Assembly (NCBI GenBank): GCA_964020155.1
Contig: OZ026546.1
Span: forward strand, 6,181,379 to 6,245,378
DNA: 64,000 bases
Direction of reading: 5' to 3'
Origin: Chondrilla cf. caribensis
Lineage: Eukaryota > Porifera > Demospongiae > Chondrillida > Chondrillidae
The position numbers and the translations under genes are program-made. Positions 45,683 through 64,000 of this stretch are shown here, one piece after another. The notes below the pieces were generated by a model. That model made no database searches. It was not told the origin of the DNA and saw nothing but the letters and a program-made list of their open reading frames with translations. Numbering within the stretch: position 1 is the stretch's first letter; each line of letters starts with the position of its first letter.

Positions 45683-47169
45683 TGTCTTCTTCCTTCCGAT
45701 CACACCACAATTCTCTCCAGAGATGTAACTGTTGAGTCAAACAGTCGTCGAGGTCTTCAGTGATCCTACAACACGCGTCCACAGTGCTCCTAGTCTCCCC
45801 CAACAGATGGTACTACTCCACAACTATCTCTGTGTGGTCTAGATTAGTGTGCATCTATATGTTCTCAAACATCAGCTTGCTACACTAGTCAGCTATATAT
45901 ATACAGTTTAACTGAATTTGTATTGTGCTAAAGTATTCCAGTTCCTTCATGTATCGTCTATATGTCTGCCTTGTTCTATCATCGGGTGTGTCTCGGCATA
46001 TCTTCGCATTCAATTCTGCATAATACGCAGAGTGCTGAATTTGGTACTTTGTGGGGTTGTAAGCATTCAAGCTGCACTGCACTTTGTGCGAAGTAATTCA
46101 CAGCGTGCACTTCAAAGGGCTGAAACCCAGACTGGGTCGTGTTATGACAGGAAGTGCCAGTATATTGAGCTCAATAAGACGGTGAATGCGAATCGAACAC
46201 CTTGTCCCTCCTTGGATTGAGATTTTTGAACTATAACTGGTTTCCCTCGCCGTACTCCCTCACATAGGCCGTGTAACCAGACTCAGATGATATGCTTTGA
46301 CCTACACCGTGTAAGTAGTTGTTGGACTATTGGGACCATCGATCTGTAAACAGAGTCACTTCATGCAGTCAGTACATCTCATGTAGTACACCTCATGTTA
46401 GTACATCTCGTGTTAGCACCTCATGTTAGTACACCTCATGTTAGTACACCTCATGATAGTATATCTCATGTAGTGCATCTCATGTACGTAGTACACCTCA
46501 TGTTAGTACACCTCATGTTAGTACACCTCATGTTAGTACATCTCATGTTAGTACACCTCATGTTAGTACATCTCATGTTAGTACACCTCATGTTAGTACA
46601 CCTCATGTTAGTACACCTCATGTTAGTATATCTCATGTTAGTATACCTCATGTTAGCATCTCATGTTATTGCACCTCATGTTAGTACATGTAGTTAATCA
46701 TGGTGTCATTCGATTGTATGTTGTTTGCTGAAGCATTGTTGACTAAAAGATGCATTTATTCACATAGGTGTACGTATGATTGCCGTGACTGTTCAAAGGG
46801 GGAACAAAAAACCAGTAGTGGGTTCTATTTACACCTATTGTTGCATTTTATGTTTTCTACTATTATATTACTATTCTTATTACTACTAATTAATAATAAT
46901 AGCAATCATAATTAACACTAATAACAACAGTAATTAATAATAATTGTATATCATTTTGACTCCCTCTATATAATATATAATATTATAATTATATTGCAGA
47001 CTAGTATACTATATTATAGTAATTACAGCATCAGATTAAATTTTCTCATTTTACAGTATAATATTATAATTAATGTCTGACGATACAATAGTACAACATC
47101 AATGATAATATTACGATATTATGCAATCATAGGGGATACTTGTGGTTATATACAATCTCGGATCAATCA
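45683..47169. other. Spacer between receptor 2 3' end and receptor 1 promoter
   Basis: Contains the receptor 1 upstream region, a 15-bp minisatellite (46380-46690) and AT-rich sequence. No supported gene; frames through the minisatellite are repeat artefacts. Confidence 0.5.
46371..46690. repeat. 15-bp minisatellite upstream of receptor 1
   Basis: Tandem CTCATGTTAGTACAC units (about 18 copies with small variants), 0.7-1.0 kb upstream of the receptor 1 start. Confidence 0.9.
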
Positions 47170-52117
<4,948 letters not shown>

Positions 52118-53570
52118 TTTCTAGTTGCTGGTGTACTCTTTGAAGTGCAATTAGTTCACACGTGCCTAACTTTTATATCTACTCTGTGATTGAAGTGAAT
52201 CTCTCTACACACACTGCTCCACACAGCCCTTTCTGTTACTGGATTGAGCTAAAACTAAAATTCCTGGTTCTTTTATAAGGGTTAGATTTGGTGTGTCTGC
52301 TATTCCTTATTCTGCATGATATTATCATATAGCTGTACAATATGTACAAAATTTATATTGGATGTTTTGTACAGTCAGCATAATATCCCGTAGTATCAAC
52401 TACAGTAATTTGTATAGTGTGTATGCACAGATATAGTACTGTATAACGCATACTAAGTTGTAGTAAAATGCATCACATGTGATTGTGAGGTGACGAAATC
52501 CTGAGACTCTACACACTTCCAATAGCTATACAGTTTTGACTAAAGGTATTCACCGTGCAGTTGGTGGGCTTCCACCATGCAGGCTTTATCAGGATGCTCA
52601 CGTAACAGTCATTGAACTTCTATGGTTGGGAAGTGCGATTTAAGACTTTTGTTCCGGCTTCAATTGAGACCTCTGAGCGTCTAGAAATACCTTAGGGGGA
52701 AGAATTTAACAATGGTTCATTCTCTCCATCCACTGAAGCCATTTTTCTTGCAAGTGGTCAGAGTTGGTTAATTATGTATCCCTGGTTGCCATAGTGATGA
52801 GGTGGTTTGTATCCATGGGTGATGCAGGCGTGACGAGTCCAGAAAACTAATCCTGACAGGATGTCTTGATATGAAATTCACGTGTTGATATGAGGATGGT
52901 CATACCAGCCATAACTAATTATGCGGGAACTCAAGGATGCTGGTTAATGATGGGATGTGAACACATGTATGTCGAGAGGGGGTATCATGTTCAGAGGTGC
53001 ATGGTAAGTTTTTACATGTGTGTCATGCAAGCAACATTGAAAGGTGGACAATATTTGACAGCAACAAAAACAGATGTGACTAATACATGTATTGGTGGGG
53101 AATCTATATTGTGAAGAAAACCAAAGATATTTCACATGATTTAAACTGACATTATTTTTTAAGTGAATACACTTGAAATTATGAAGTTTATTACTCTACA
53201 CTCAAAACTATCATTGACTGAATCAACAGGTTGATAATATTTATGTGCGCATGGAATCAATTGATGGAAGCATCCTGAACACCCACATGCATGATAGCGG
53301 CATTGAACACCTTGGAACACAATGCAACACACATTACCAGATGACAAACATCCATTTCTACCACTGTGCGTCATGCATTGAAATTCCCTCATTAAAAACA
53401 ATAGCTTTGGTCTCAATGCATGAAACCATCAATAATAATCGCAAAGTCAGAGGGAAGAGACAATGTCCAAGTCACATCATATGTGATTTCTACACTAATA
53501 TGGCTAGCAAGGTGATACTGTTACATTATAGCTATAGTTGAACTTCGCCAGCTATGCATACAAACGCGCA
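52118..53570. other. Receptor 2 upstream / SELENOS upstream spacer
   Basis: No supported gene on either strand. Frames of 60-100 codons occur but lack splice or homology support. From about 53,550 the sequence becomes CpG-richer, likely approaching the SELENOS promoter. Confidence 0.45.
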
Positions 53571-53760
53571 CTGAATACACTTGCTTCCTTTGCGTTAATA
53601 TACGTTTAAACGCGTTCGCAAACTGCTGCGTGTACAGCATGCGATATTGCGCGTGGGTACCCGTGTCGGGACAGGGATAAATGGTGTGCGCCACATTGGA
53701 ATCCTGTGATTCAAGATGGTGAGGGTATCGAGAGACGGGAGGGATTATATGGACCGTGTT
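53571..53760 (+). promoter_or_regulatory. Probable SELENOS promoter / 5' exon region
   Basis: CpG-rich stretch unlike its AT-rich surroundings, about 0.5 kb before the first supported SELENOS exon. Contains candidate start codons, none with an unambiguous phase-1 donor. Confidence 0.35.
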
Positions 53761-53939
53761 TGTGCCTAAATTGAGCGTTAGTCACTTTATTTTAACTCCA
53801 CTGTCATGAATCTAGGGAGGATTCTTTAGTAACTTAGAAGACAGAGAATTTCGGGAGACCAGCATTCTTCCTGAATTTTTAGACCCTGGTTTGTTCTTCG
53901 TGCGTGTAGTTGTTACTTCAGCAGTGTAGGTGGTCATTC

Positions 53940-54135
53940 TAGTACATGTGTGTGTTACTGTACAAATATATATGGTTGTACATGTGTGTTACTGTACAAA
54001 TATTCATGGTTGTACAGTACTTGTACATGTGTGTTACTGTACAATTATTCATGGTTGTACAGCACTTGTACATGTGTGTTACTGTACAATTGTACATGGT
54101 TGTACAGTACTTGTACATGTGTGTTGCTGTACAAT
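53940..54135. repeat. About 45-bp tandem repeat upstream of SELENOS exon 54274
   Basis: Four units containing CATGTGTGTTACTGTACAA and ATGGTTGTACAGTACTTGTA. Probably lies in SELENOS intron 1. Confidence 0.8.
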
Positions 54136-54273
54136 TATACATGCGTATACGTATACATGTGTCACATGTGTTACTGTACTGTGTTTGTGTTTTCCTACTG
54201 ATGTGCGTACACCAAGCGTCATGATTTTTATTAATTTTGTGATTAAATGCATTGGTCTGTATATCACCTCTAG

Positions 54274-57978
<3,705 letters not shown>

Positions 57979-58087
57979 GAGTCACATGGCCGTGTTTCCA
58001 CGGTAACCATTTCACCACCTTTGAAATCAAGAAATGGGTCGTGTGATTGAGTTCAGCTAAACAAAACCGAAAGTTTGTAATCCACGT

Positions 58088-58155
58088 CATTAATTTCATG
58101 ATGGTCCTACCTCAAAGCCGCCCAGGCCAGGTGGGACCTGATTCACCAATTAGTG
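58088..58155 (+). promoter_or_regulatory. SECIS element (type II-like) in the SELENOS 3' UTR
   Basis: Core AUGA at 58098-58101 faces UGAU at 58139-58142 (the non-Watson-Crick quartet). The upper stem is GGTCCTACCT (58103-58112) with AGGTGGGACC (58129-58138): ten pairs including one G-U. An AAA bulge lies at 58114-58116, and a GCC/GGC mini-helix (117-119 with 125-127) closes the apex, typical of form 2. The lower stem CATTAATT (58088-58095) pairs with AATTAGTG (58148-58155). The quartet-to-AAA distance is 12 nt. SECIS elements recruit SBP2 and eEFSec to insert Sec at UGA. Confidence 0.9.
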
Positions 58156-58926
58156 TCAAGTTATTGTATTTTGTCTTAATTTTCACTTTTTGTTATAAAG
58201 TAATATACAGAGGCAGAAGGATATATGTGGAATGTGTGTGGTGTTATTATGTAAATGATTGTTTGACACACACACAATATACGAACAGGGAGAGAACACA
58301 CACACACGCGCGCAACACACACACACACACACGATATACAAACAGGGAGAGAACACACACACAACACATACACATAATAGACACACAGCTGCACATTTCA
58401 CACAACACGTGCACACACACACACATGTATAATGTACATAAACTGATCATTGTAACAAATTTTAGCTCACAAAATACCACACTTACACTGGTGTATACTC
58501 CCACAAGAGTATGGACTTTGAAGAGGCCATCCCCGTAATTAACGCCTTCTAACCCATCTCTCCCAAATAGCTTCGACATTGCGTCACACCTTACTATTTA
58601 TATCGGCTTGTGTACAGAGTACCTGTGCCTGAGTGTAATCATAGATAACCTATACTACGTAACCAGTGTAATTCAGGCTGACTCACCTCCTTATATGGGG
58701 TGCGAAAGTCTAGTTAATGACATTCATGACTTCGAATCACTTACTGTTTTGGTTTGATGTGCTATATATAGTAAATAAACGTCATTCACGTGATGTCCAT
58801 GCCGCCGCCCACTTCCTGATCTCCTGGGATAATCCCATCAGCCTACCTTTGCCCCGTGAAGGTCCCTGGTCTTCTTGAACGAAATACCCACAAAATTCGG
58901 ACCCATTTCGGCAATTTGGCGTAAAA

Positions 58927-64000
<5,074 letters not shown>

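Noticed and set aside
46371..46690. CRISPR-like array
   Set aside because: Units are contiguous 15-bp tandem repeats without spacers, in a eukaryotic genome.

Overview
This is a eukaryotic, AT-rich window full of (CA)n/(GT)n tracts, with multi-exon genes that use GT-AG introns. The gene content is metazoan: a cap 2'-O-methyltransferase, Ig/fibronectin receptors with tyrosine-motif tails, and selenoprotein S. Short introns, polyQ receptor tails and this repeat style make a sponge or another early-branching marine invertebrate most likely. That assignment is inference.

Region 1 (1-39,845, + strand) is a head-to-tail array of five CMTR1-like genes, called copies A to E here. CMTR1 is the cap-1 mRNA ribose 2'-O-methyltransferase. 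A is cut by the window's left edge. B, C, D and E are complete 23-24 exon genes that assemble without a frameshift: acidic/serine-rich N-terminus with a basic patch, G-patch, Rossmann (FtsJ/RrmJ) methyltransferase, guanylyltransferase-like region and WW domain. All keep the SAM-binding motif. Only A keeps the visible part of the catalytic K-D-K-E tetrad. In B, C and E the second lysine is serine and in D it is cysteine; in B and E the glutamate is also glutamine. The array thus appears to hold one canonical enzyme and four conserved but probably catalytically inactive paralogues.

Region 2 (40,565-52,117, - strand) holds two tandem type I membrane receptor genes. Each has a signal peptide, three Ig-like domains, one FNIII domain, a TM helix and a cytoplasmic tail with NPxY and other tyrosine motifs interrupted by polyglutamine. 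Every intron is phase 1. A decayed copy of the receptor tail exon lies between CMTR1 copies C and D, so the array grew by segmental duplication that carried part of the neighbouring receptor.

Region 3 (about 53.7-58.2 kb, + strand) is a selenoprotein S (SELENOS/VIMP) gene whose last exon ends Gly-Gly-UGA-Gly-stop, with a well-formed SECIS element about 115 nt downstream. Its first exon is not resolved. Region 4 (58,927 to the window end, + strand) begins an unrecognised, probably nuclear, low-complexity protein with one very long intron.

Mobile DNA includes a 1.2-kb hAT-like element with an 8-bp target duplication, a 52-bp inverted-repeat insertion with a 9-bp duplication and an empty paralogous site, three copies of a TA-flanked MITE, another TA-flanked MITE, and a hairpin-ended repeat family. 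Exon coordinates were assigned by hand from splice signals, phase and agreement among paralogues.
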